From Yamagishiella unicocca (lineage: Eukaryota > Chlorophyta > Chlorophyceae > Chlamydomonadales > Volvocaceae): a stretch of DNA of 64,000 bases. Positions 21,316-30,740 of this stretch are shown here, one piece after another. The translations under genes and the position numbers were made by a program. The first letter of the stretch is position 1. Each line of letters begins with the position of its first letter. The notes under the pieces were generated by a model. It had not been told where the DNA came from. It worked only from the letters and a program-made list of their open reading frames with translations, and did no database searches. The DNA lies in assembly GCA_003116995.1 (NCBI GenBank), contig BDSL01000011.1:1488001-1552000 (forward strand). Reading direction: 5' to 3'.

Positions 21316-24300
21316 TTAAGGCTTAGTTGCCGCTGCCTCCGCCAGTTCCCCGCCACCGCCGCCGCCACTACTGCCGTCACCGCTACTGCTACCGTTACCG
21401 CCACTGCTGCCGTCACCGCCGCTGCCGACGCCGCTACTGCCGCCACTGCTGCTGCTGCTACTGCTGGCACGGACTCCCAGAATCCTGAGCGTGCGTGAGA
21501 CCATCAGGTCGCCGCTTTTGACCAGCCTCGGCATAAGGCCCGTCAGCACGCACCCCCCTATGTGCATCGTGCCGTCCCGGCGGCCCAATGACATGATCAT
21601 GATCTGGGGCAGCCCCATCGATGGCCGCCAGGCTACCATCCGGGGGCCCCGCCACCGCCGTACGAGGCTCAGGCCGCCGCCACCGCCGCCACCGCCGCCG
21701 CCGCCGCTTCTGCGGTGCGCAATGAGCGCCTGCTTGGAGGGTTGGTTGGAACCACACACAACGGAAGTTGGTTGGGAGTTGGCTGCGAGAGGGTCCGGAC
21801 AGGGAGGACAGGGGGCACGGGAGCTGGGGTACCCGTACACTCGCCCAAGCAGCCCAACGAACCCCGGTTCGACTCGCACCTACCCTCAGATTCTCCGCCG
21901 CCAGCTCCGCCTGCTTCATCGCCAGGAAACCCATCTTGGCCTCCGCCACGTTGTTACAGTCACCAAGGGCGAACAGGTGCAGCCGGCCCTCCACCTGCAA
22001 TGAGGGCAGCACCTGGGGAAGGGTGGGGTAGCAGGCGGGGTGGCGGAGTGCGGGGGTGGCGGAGTGCGGGGGTGGCGGGGTGGCGGAGTGGCGGAGTGGC
22101 GGGATGGCGGGGTGGTGAGGTGGCGCAGGGGGTTGGGATTCCTTGGTTTTTTAGACACGGGGTCTGATGAGCGAGCAAGGGGCGGAGGATATCGGCGACG
22201 GTGTCGTAGCCTCCGTCGGGGTTATAGCAATTGGTTGCGTGGGTTCAGATAGGGCGCGGTAGGAGGCAGGTGCTGTGAGGGCCATGCATGGTGATGCAGC
22301 ACCCGTTGCGCTACAGCGCCGCATGCAAATCAGTCCTTGACCTGCAGCTTCTCTCCCGTCCCGTCCCCCTTGGAGCTCGCACCTTGATTGCCCCCCGGCT
22401 GTCCAAGCACTCCGCGAGCAGGGGCCGCATGAAGGAGGTGGCGGCGCCGGCCCCCACGCACCACAGCACCAGATCCGCCTCCAAGGACGCTCCGCAGCTG
22501 GTAGCGACGACCTTCGCGGGCCTTTCAACAGCGGCGGCGGACTCAGCAGCGCGGAAACGGGGAAGGGAGGCGGCCGCGGCAGTTGCTGACGAGCCCGACG
22601 CGGGGTCGCGGCTGCTGTCGCCGCCGCTGCTGTCGCCCTCAGCCTCGGCATGAAGGCCCGGCGGATCGCTAGCTGGTGAGCGCACTTGGTGACCCAGAAG
22701 CACCTGCTCAGGCGGAATGGCGGTGGTGGGGGTCGGTCGAGGGAGGAAAAGCGGCCTAATACTTTCGTTTCACTTTCTACCCGTACTTTTTACCCATACG
22801 TTTTACCCATACGTTTTACCCATACGTTTTGCCCATACTTATGGATAGGGCAGATCAGGAAACCCGAATGGGATCCCAACACAGCCCCAGCGCCCACCTG
22901 CACCCCGCGCGCCTCGAGCCACTGCTGCGCATGGCCCCCCACTCGGACCGGAGCGACCTCCACCAGCCTGCTGCCGGAGTGCACCAGCGTCACCGCCTTG
23001 CCGGCGTAGGCTTCCACGATCTCAGCAGCTGTCTCCTGGAGGGTTTCGAGGAAGACCCGTGGATGCCAGAAAAAACTGTTTAGAACAGACGTTTTGAGAT
23101 GCATGCTGGAGAAGTGGGTTGAGGATACGAAAGACGCTGGAGGGTGGGGGCACCCGTCACCACGTGCGTTGTACGTCGTACAGTTGTGCGAAAGCCCGCT
23201 GGGCGGGGCAACAGGCGAGGTGGTGGTGGAGTGGTGCTGCTCTGGTTGGCAACGCGTTTTGCTTTATTACGAACTACGCTCAGGGTCCTTTAGACAGCCT
23301 AGCATGCCATGCGTGAGCGGCATTTACATTTGGGGGTTGAGAGGTGGCAGTACGGTATTGAAACCCTAAAACCTGATCAGATTTATATAGTGGTGCAACG
23401 ATCACCCCCTGCCGCCCAGCACACCCACCACGCCAGAGGGGCCGCCGCCCACCACCACCACACGGCGAGCCGCCCGGATGGCGGCTTGGAGGTCCTTGGG
23501 TTTGGGGGTTTGGGAGGTTTGGGGTTGAACGGCGGGTTGTACGGCGGGTTGTTGGGTTGGATTAGGAGAGGCGCAGAGCGGGGGGCAGCGAGGAAATCCA
23601 TTAACCGACAGAAGGGCTGAGCTGACATGACGCCGTCCAATCGCAATATTGCATGCGTGGGTAGCCCCCGCTAGACAGCCCAAACCCGCTCCTAGTCCAC
23701 CTGGAGCTCTCGAAGCCTCGCCTCACGCGACGTCGCTCGGGCTTTGAGGGCGCTGCCGTACGACGAGCCCGTACAGATGGCGGCATAGTCAAAGGCCAAC
23801 ACCTCTCCCGTACTGAGATGCGCCTCCTGGAGAAGGGGGGCCCACGTGGCAGGGGCTTCGACGCGCGACGGTGGTCGTGTGTGGACGCAGACAATAAGTG
23901 ATGACGAATGATGACGAGTGACGACGAGTGACGACGAATGGTGGGCGCGGGTGTTAGATGCCGTCGACGGAAGGCTACGTGCTTGCTGTTGCGCTGGTGC
24001 ACATATCACCCCCGCCACGACCACCACGCTGGCAGCACCAATCCCCAGCTTCCCCCTCCCGCACCTCGCGCCGCACCTGGGGAAGTAAGCGGGTCACTGC
24101 CGCCTGCACGAAGCGTCCCACACCAACATCCTGCGCAGGCAGCGGCACCAGGCACACGGTCGGGACAGGACGGGACGGGAGGGGACGGGAGGTAGACGTG
24201 GGCCACGGGGTCGTTGGCTGAGGGCGGGGTCCCCAGGTGGGCAGGGGCAAGAGGGGGAGGCACGCAAATTGCAACGGGGGGTGCGACAAGCACACGTAAA

Positions 24301-24989
24301 GCGGGGACTGCTTGTGAATGACCGAGACTGCTGTTTTCCTTCCACGATGCGATGTGCGGCATCCATCTGCCAGCTAGACCGCTCCCCGGGGGTACGATGC
24401 ATTCGATGCTGGTCACTACGGCACGTGACCGTCCGGAGCTCTTAGCCCGGATCCAAGATCCACGCCGTACCTCGTACTTGACGCTGATGCGCCGCGCCGT
24501 GTCCGGGTCCACCACCGCCCGCACCGCCGCCCAGACCACCTCAAAGTAGTCCTTGCTGCCCTCCAGGGAGGGCACAGGCGGCCAGAAGGGGACAAGGCTA
24601 GATTGAAAGCCAACGGGGAGTGCGGGAGTCCCTGCTCCAAAATGCCCGCCGCTGTCCCATGCCCCCTCCCTCCCGAACATCACGCTTGCAGTAATTGTCG
24701 GTTGTTGCAACCACCCACGGGTCCACCACGCGGTATGTGGTTGGCGGTTATTGCCTCTGTTTACGGTTCAACCACGCGGTAGGCGGTTGGCGGTTGTTGC
24801 AACAGCTCGCAGGTCCGCCACGCGGTGGTTGGCGGTCGTTACAACAACTCACGGGTCAACGAGCGTTACGTCGGCGAACTCGCCGCAGCGAGTGGCGAGC
24901 ACCACGCCGGCCGCGCCGCCACCGACAACCAGGAGCCTGGGCTTCGGAGCCGAGGGAGGCGAGGGCGGTGCTGCCGCAGGTCCGTACAT
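21316..24989 (-). CDS. FSP1/AIFM2-type NAD(P)H quinone oxidoreductase
   Basis: Nine exons (24853-24989, 24471-24555, 24077-24130, 23701-23826, 23429-23494, 22898-23035, 22383-22703, 21884-21994, 21316-21729) give 483 residues in one phase-consistent frame. Residues 21-28 form the FAD Rossmann loop (VVGGGAAG). DPKDYFEVVWA follows, then the FAD-family motif FDYAAICTGSS, a second Rossmann loop GGGPSGVETAAEIVEAY near 150-165 for NAD(P)H, LFALGDCNN near 317, and a C-terminal PQIMIMSLGRRDG and GDLMVSRTLRILG block typical of plant and animal AIFM2 relatives. These enzymes reduce membrane quinones and protect lipids from peroxidation. Oddities are a Ser/Gly/Asp-rich insert in exon 7 (about residues 215-255) and a Ser/Gly-rich tail. 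Subcellular site is unknown; no clear transit peptide is seen. Confidence 0.9.
22774..22845. repeat. TACCCATACGTTTT tandem repeat in FSP1-like intron
   Basis: About four to five copies of a 15-bp unit lie in the intron between exons 6 and 7 of the FSP1-like gene, an AT-rich island in GC-rich sequence. Confidence 0.7.
23044..23104 (+). repeat. Interspersed element family 1, FSP1-like intron copy
   Basis: A full copy of about 61 bp: starts TTCGAGGAAGACCCGTGG, passes through AAAAAACTGTTTAGAACAG, and ends GTTTTGAGATGCATG. Its start lies 9 bp from exon 6 of the FSP1-like gene. Other copies: 28432-28540 (two in tandem, second degenerate), 30432-30450 (truncated), 34902-34962, 41430-41495 (inverse), 44367-44403 (truncated), 58731-58792, 63935-63985 (inverse). 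A diverged one is near 47100-47165. Confidence 0.85.
24700..24851. repeat. Reiterated CCACGCGGT...GGCGGTTGTT units, FSP1-like intron 1
   Basis: Three to four irregular copies of a roughly 50-bp unit (CACGCGGTAGGCGGTTGGCG and related) fill most of the first intron. Confidence 0.6.
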
Positions 24990-25335
24990 GATTGGTTGTT
25001 TGAGGAAAGACCTCGCTTTCGTTCGTTGCCGCGGCCGGCCCTCGCGCCCTATCCTGACATCCAGTCAACCGCCTGCGGGTCTCCTCTTTAATTTCAAATG
25101 CCGCGCGGGGAGCGATTGGGAAAGTAAGATGGAAGCATGCGCGTTGCGACTACGGCGAGTTCAGCTGCGTTGCGGCCGCATCGCTAATCTGTGGTGAGCA
25201 GTGGGCGGCGGGCGAGCGGCACTGCGTTTACTTGGCGTTCATGGGACCCTTCCATGCCTGGTCCAGTGGCTGACCCATAATGTCCCCAGTCGCGGTGTGG
25301 ACTGTGAACTGGGGATTATCCCACATCACTTTAAA

Positions 25336-25358
25336 CTCAATTTTAAAATAAAATTGAG
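25336..25358. other. AT-rich perfect hairpin
   Basis: CTCAATTTTA and TAAAATTGAG form a perfect 10-bp inverted repeat around AAA. It lies about 350 bp upstream of the FSP1-like start codon in otherwise GC-rich DNA. It could be a regulatory or transposon-end relic. Confidence 0.4.
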
Positions 25359-26747
25359 CAGCTGACGTGGCAGCCGGAGGATGCGCGTCGAGGAGCCAGC
25401 GAGGGGCGAGCGATCGAGGACAGTGGGCGCGGGGCCGGACACGTCGCGACGTAACGCCAGCAGCGTACGTCACCCCCGAGTGAGTGTATGAGCGACCAGC
25501 GAGTGTGCCTCCAGCTCATTGTGTCGAGATCCATTCCACCGGTGGCGGCAGCCGGCGAAATCCCGTCGGAATTCTTTCACACGTCTTAGAAGAGGCAGGA
25601 TTGAGCCTAGCTGCCCAGTCCTGCAAAGCTGTGGCCCTGAAGGCCTCGGGCACGGCCGACCGACCCATGGGTCGGTTCATCCCCCGCTTGCTCGTGCACG
25701 TACGGCATCCGAGCACATGGGGGGTTGGTGTGCGGGCCGGCGGCGAGCGCTGTGAGGCAGGGCGAAGTCCGCACTTATGTACATCGCAGCGTTCTGGATA
25801 AAAACGTTTTTTCCTTTCTTTATAACACCCAACACGTACGTGCGCGCAGCACATGCACCTCAGCGCCGCAGCACCATATCCCGCCATCCTTCTGTGAATA
25901 CGGAAAAGGATGACGAAGTCCTGTTCGTTAGATCTTCGTCTACCCCATCCCCCACCACATCGCAATCAGGGCCGAGGCTTGGATCGGTGTGGGCGGAAGA
26001 CCAACAGCCCCAATACGCAGCAGCAGTCCCGTTGTGACAGGAGCAAAAAGTACTTAGACAGCCGCCACAATGAACACCAATAAACCGCCACCAACAAAAA
26101 AAGCCACGCGTTGCTTGGGTGGTGTGTCGCCTCCGGGAGAAAGCCGCGAGGGAGGCCCTCTTGGCTTTCCCTTCGGTGAGTGACCTCACCCCCTGCCCCA
26201 CCCCCTGCCCCACAGGGTTTTCAGTGCCGACCAACGGGTCTCCTCTCATACCCGCCCCACAGCCATCAAGCCATCGCATTGACGTGCGCACGTTTATTCG
26301 TCCTTGCCGTCCTCCCCACATCACAACCGCACACGCTGGCTTTCGCGCATCAGCGGTAAACCGCCAACGCACACAGTGAGCGACTGGGGAAGGAAGGACG
26401 CAGGAGCGTCAGCGTCATGCCTGGGGGGAGGGTCAAAGTCATATCTGGGGGCGAAAAACAACTGTACATGCGCACAAGGACTTATATTCTCCACCAGACC
26501 GCTCTGGCAGCCCCGGCAAGTCCAAACCACCCCACCCCACGACAATCGGCCACCTCCAACCGCTAACGCGCGGCTGCCGTTCTCGCTCGGTTGTTGGTTG
26601 GTTAGTTGGTTGGTTGGCTGCTTGGTTGCTTATTTAGGCCCGGCCGCCAACTACACGTCCGCCAGGCGCACCCACTAAGTTCGCCCCCACGGAAGCCACA
26701 TCACGCGCCCGCACGGTCCTAACCAAGCCACGTCACGTTGGGGATCC

Positions 26748-26842
26748 ACCACCTACCACCTACCACCTACCACCTACCACCTACCACCTACCACCTACCA
26801 CCTACCACCTACCACCTACCACCTACCACCTACCACCTACCA
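26748..26842. repeat. CTACCAC heptamer array, about 13 copies
   Basis: Near-perfect 7-bp tandem repeats in the intergenic gap downstream of the phosphoglycerate-mutase-like gene. Confidence 0.85.
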
Positions 26843-27059
26843 CCGCAACCAAGACTCAAAATGTGCCAGCCACCCGCCCTTCCCCCGCCGCCTCCACCTC
26901 CCTAGCTTGTCCCATCGCTTCGTACTTCCCAAAACCCGCCCCGGCTCCCCGCACTGCCTTCCCCGCCCTCGCCCCCTACCTTGCCCTTCCCGCCCTCCCG
27001 CCTTCCCGCCCTCCCTCCCACAACAAACCTCACTTCCACCCCCCGAGTCCCGATTCCCT

Positions 27060-30000
27060 TCACCCCTCGACTAGACTGGGCCGATAAAGCTCCGGCGCCT
27101 CAAATCCCAGCAAGTTGAGCACGGTCGCCGCCACGTTGGTGAGGCCGCCGTCCGGCAGGTCGGCACGGAACCTCACCCAGTCCGGGAGGCCCGCGCCGCC
27201 GATGAAGGCAGGCACCGGCGCATGTGTGTGTCCCGGCTGCGGCAGTGGCCGTCCGTCGTCGTCGTACAGCGGGCAGCCCCACTTGTCTCGCTGCACCATG
27301 TCGTCGGCGTTGCCGTGGTCCGAGGTGATGAGGCAGCGGCCGTTGACCGAGTCAACGGCGGCCACCAGGTCCTTCACGGCGGCGTCGACAGCCTCGCAGG
27401 CGCGGATGGTGGCGGCAAGGTCGCCTGGGTGACGGGTAGGCGGGTCCGTGGGTCGGTGCGTCGGTGTGTCGGTGGGTCGGTGGGTCGGTGGGTCGGTGGG
27501 TCGGTGGGTCGGTGGGTCGGTGGGTCGGTGGGTCGGTGGGTCGGTGGGTCGGTGGGTCGGTGGCCATCCATCCATCCCGCGTACAGCCCTACCCCAGGCC
27601 CGCCTACCCCGTTCCCTCCACTGGCCCCACCCCGTCCGCCCGGTTTCCTCCACTGCCCCGCCTCCCCCACCCCTGCTCTTCCCACCGCCCCCGCTCCCTT
27701 CTCCCCCACCCCCGCGCCCCGCCCGTCCTCACCGGTGTGTGCCGCGATGTTGGGGTCCCCCAGCAGCACCCTCACCACTCGGTACTTCCCGGACAGCACC
27801 GCCTCCCGGGCTGCGGCAGCCACCTGGGGGGCCTTGAGGCCGGGGGGCTTGCTGAACTCGCCCTTGTCGGAGGGGACCTGCGGGCACGCAGCGCGCACGA
27901 CAGGCGCGCATTCGTGCCCTTGAGGCCTGCTGGCGCCTTCGCTGGGGCGACCACGCGCCTGCCTTCCCCTTGTGCTACCCCTGCCCCTGCCCCTGTCAAC
28001 TAACCGAATTGTCAATCAACTAACCAACTCACTTGTCAATCAACCAACCAATCGATCAACCAACTAACCAACCGACTCGCGTTCCAACCAAGCAACCCAG
28101 AGCCAGGCGGACCCAACTGACCACGACCCACCTCCAGGAGCTCCTCCAGGCCCTCATCCGCCTTGCTGGAGCGGTTGCCGTTGCCGCCGAACGTCAGGTG
28201 CCGTGCGCACTGCGCCTCCCCGCATACGAAGCTCGCCAGGCCGTTGGCTGCCAAGTACTTGGAGCACACGTGCAGCACCCGCGGGGGCCGGACCAGGAAG
28301 CGGGCGGGCAGCTTGAGGGCGCGGTCGTAGCGCGTCATCCCCACGAAGCGGAGGTCCTGTTGGGGCGGGGGCCGGGAGTGGTGAGGAACTCGGTTGCACG
28401 ACATGGGAGACGGAGGACGGAAACTAGCCGGGGGTTTCGAGGAAGACCCGTGGATGACAAAAAAGCGTTTTGAACAGGCTAGCCGGGGGTTCGAGGGAAA
28501 CCCGTGGATGTCCGAAAAAAATCGTTTAAAACAGCAAGCCGGGGGTGGGGTGGGGGAGTGGCGGTCTGGTAATTAACCGCTAAGACATGTTAATCACGTA
28601 GCCATTAAGCCGGAAAGGGAACAGTCCGGGAGGCAGGCAAGCCAGGCATGTAGCGCCCGACCCAGCGACGGGAGGCGGAGAAGGGGCCCGGGCGACGTGT
28701 ATTTGGACATCGTAACGCAGCCCGTTGTCGGCCGTGGATTCGCGGATTCTCTTATCAAACCCCCCCCCCCACACACACACACAGCTTCAGGCGCCCTGTG
28801 TCGCCAGCCAGCCCCCTTACCCTCCCATACCGCGGTATCTTGCCGCCCTCCCAACCAGCCGCTGCCATCGATCCGGGCCCTTCACCTCACTCCGAGGCCC
28901 CCATCACCTTACCGCCTCCCTAACACTAACCACTAACCACTAACCGCTCCCTTGCGGCGCCCGTAGAGAAAATCCACAACCTGCCGCCTGCATCTGCTGC
29001 CTGCTGATGCCGCCGCCTCCCCTCCCCTCCCCTCCCCTACCTTGGGCACTCGCTCCCGGTCGAAGGCGGTGAAGTCGCCCTCCGCCGCCTCGAAGGCCCG
29101 AGCGATCTGCACCATCCGGTCTGCCCGGAAGTTGAACAGCACCACCGCGTCACCGTCCCGCACAGGGCCCACGGGGGCGCCCTCCTCATCGTCCACAATG
29201 ACGAAGGGCTCTAGGTACTGGTCGGACACGGGCGCGGCTTCGGAGCCCTGCGCGCGGGTCCAGGGGGGGCGTGAGACGATAAGAGAGGGTCGAGGGGGGA
29301 GAGAGGAAACCCGGGGGTCGAGGGGGCGTGAGACTGTAAGAGAGGGTCGAGGGGGAAGGGAGGGGAGAGGGGGCAGGATGATGAGGAGGTGTTTGGGGTT
29401 TGGTGGAAGGTAGGCCAAGCGGTTGGGTGGTTGCGGCAGGGGGAGGGACAGCGGCCCGGCGGCGGCCGCAGAGGCGCCAACCCACCCGCAGCTTTATGAC
29501 CGCAGTCATGGCGTCGGTGTACTTGTGAGGCGCCTTGCCCAGCACGTGGGCGTCCCAGCCTCGCTTCACCGCCGACCAATCCGACTGGGAGTTCGGGGCG
29601 GGGCGGGGTGGGTTGGGGCGGGACGGGGCGGGGCGGGGTGGGGAGGAGAGGGGATTAGAGAGGTGGCGGGCGCAGCCTTGGCATACCCTGGTTCGCCCAG
29701 ACCCCGGATCGACACCCAAACACCAAACCCAGACACCAAACACCAAAGACCGACCAAAACCCCGGACCTACCTCGTATCTGTCCATGGTGACCCGCATGC
29801 GCCCTCCGCCCGAGGCGATCTGCGCGTCGCAGCCCCGCGCCCGCAGCTCCGCCAGCTCCGAATCCAGCTCATCCACGAACACCACCGACGAGCCGTCCGG
29901 CACGTCGCGTCCGTCCAGCAGGATATGGCAGCGCAGCCGCCGCGCCCCCCGCTCCGCCGCGCCTCGCAGCAGCCGCACCAGGTGCTCGGCTCGCGAGTGG

Positions 30001-30416
30001 ACTCCCCCGTCCGACAACAAACCGATGAAGTGAACCGTGTGGGCGGCAAACGCCTCTCGGACATGCCGCCAGCCGGCACAGCGGAACAGCGCGCCGCTGT
30101 TGAGGGCCTCCTCTACGAGGGATGCGGCCTGTGGGACCGTCTGGCCGCAGCCCAGGGCGATATGGCCGGCCTCGCCCTGCCCCACGTCGGCGTCCGTGGG
30201 GAGACCCACGGAGGTGCCGTGCGCGCGGAGAGTGCGGAAGCGGCCCGGCGCGCGGCGCAGCGCGTCGAGGGTGGGAGTGGCGGCGGCGCGGAAGGCGTTG
30301 TGTTTTTCCTGCACGGCTGCGTTGTCGCCCAGGCCGCTGAGGATGCACACAAGCAGCGGGCCCGCGGGCGCGGGGATGGAGGGGTGCGGCGGGAGCGTGT
30401 AGTCGAAGGCGGGGTC
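27060..30416 (-). CDS. Phosphoglycerate-mutase-like (iPGM fold) pseudoenzyme domain
   Basis: Six exons (29772-30416, 29486-29584, 29041-29247, 28132-28356, 27733-27877, 27060-27424) encode about 561 residues covering the whole cofactor-independent phosphoglycerate mutase fold: [81 protein letters not shown] and [17 protein letters not shown]. Active family members carry LDGWG, GNSEVGH, a catalytic Lys in ETxKxxHVTF, and NGDMVGHTG. Here these read [22 protein letters not shown] and [10 protein letters not shown], so the metal-binding Asp, the nucleophilic Ser, the Lys and a second metal Asp all appear lost. Substrate-binding Arg and His residues are kept. The frame is clean and GC3-biased, so it looks like a maintained pseudoenzyme rather than a decayed gene. 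The first exon opens from an intron; see the Pro/Glu-rich exons upstream. Confidence 0.9.
27440..27562. repeat. GGTCGGTG octamer array in iPGM-like intron
   Basis: About 13 copies of an 8-bp unit lie just 5' of the last exon of the mutase-like gene, close to its 3' splice site. Confidence 0.85.
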
Positions 30417-30740
30417 CTGCGAAGGGGTGAGGTTTCGAGGAAGACCCGTGGAAGGGGTGAGGTTGGGGTGCGGCGGCAGGTTTTTGTCGTTGTCGGTTGG
30501 TGGTTGGTGGTCGTACTTCTTCGAACTGAAGGGTTACGGGGTAGCGCTTCGAGGATCGTGCGGAAGCCCTCAGCCGGGTGATGCTCGGTCTAGTGGAGAG
30601 GAAAATGGGCGAGCAGGCACATATGATGCGTGGACGTGGGCTGTTTCCTTCCAGCTGTCAGTGGCGGGTGTGGCCGCGCCCGCGGCCCCTACCCAGCGCC
30701 CCACCACGAACACCGCCCGCAAACCCCAGCAGCCCCGCAC

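Larger units (their letters stand above)
24990..27059. other. Intergenic stretch, FSP1-like promoter side
   Basis: About 2.1 kb between the FSP1-like start codon and the stop codon of the phosphoglycerate-mutase-like gene. It holds a perfect 10-bp stem with a 3-nt loop (25336-25358) and a heptamer array (26748-26842). No coding sequence is recognised. Confidence 0.5.

Noticed and set aside
22022..22125. Repetitive Arg/Gly/Trp-rich frames
   Set aside because: These are a GGTGGCGGAGTG minisatellite inside an FSP1-like intron, not coding.
26748..26842. CRISPR-like regular array
   Set aside because: The units are contiguous 7-bp repeats with no spacers, a simple microsatellite. Likewise none of the other arrays has spacer structure.
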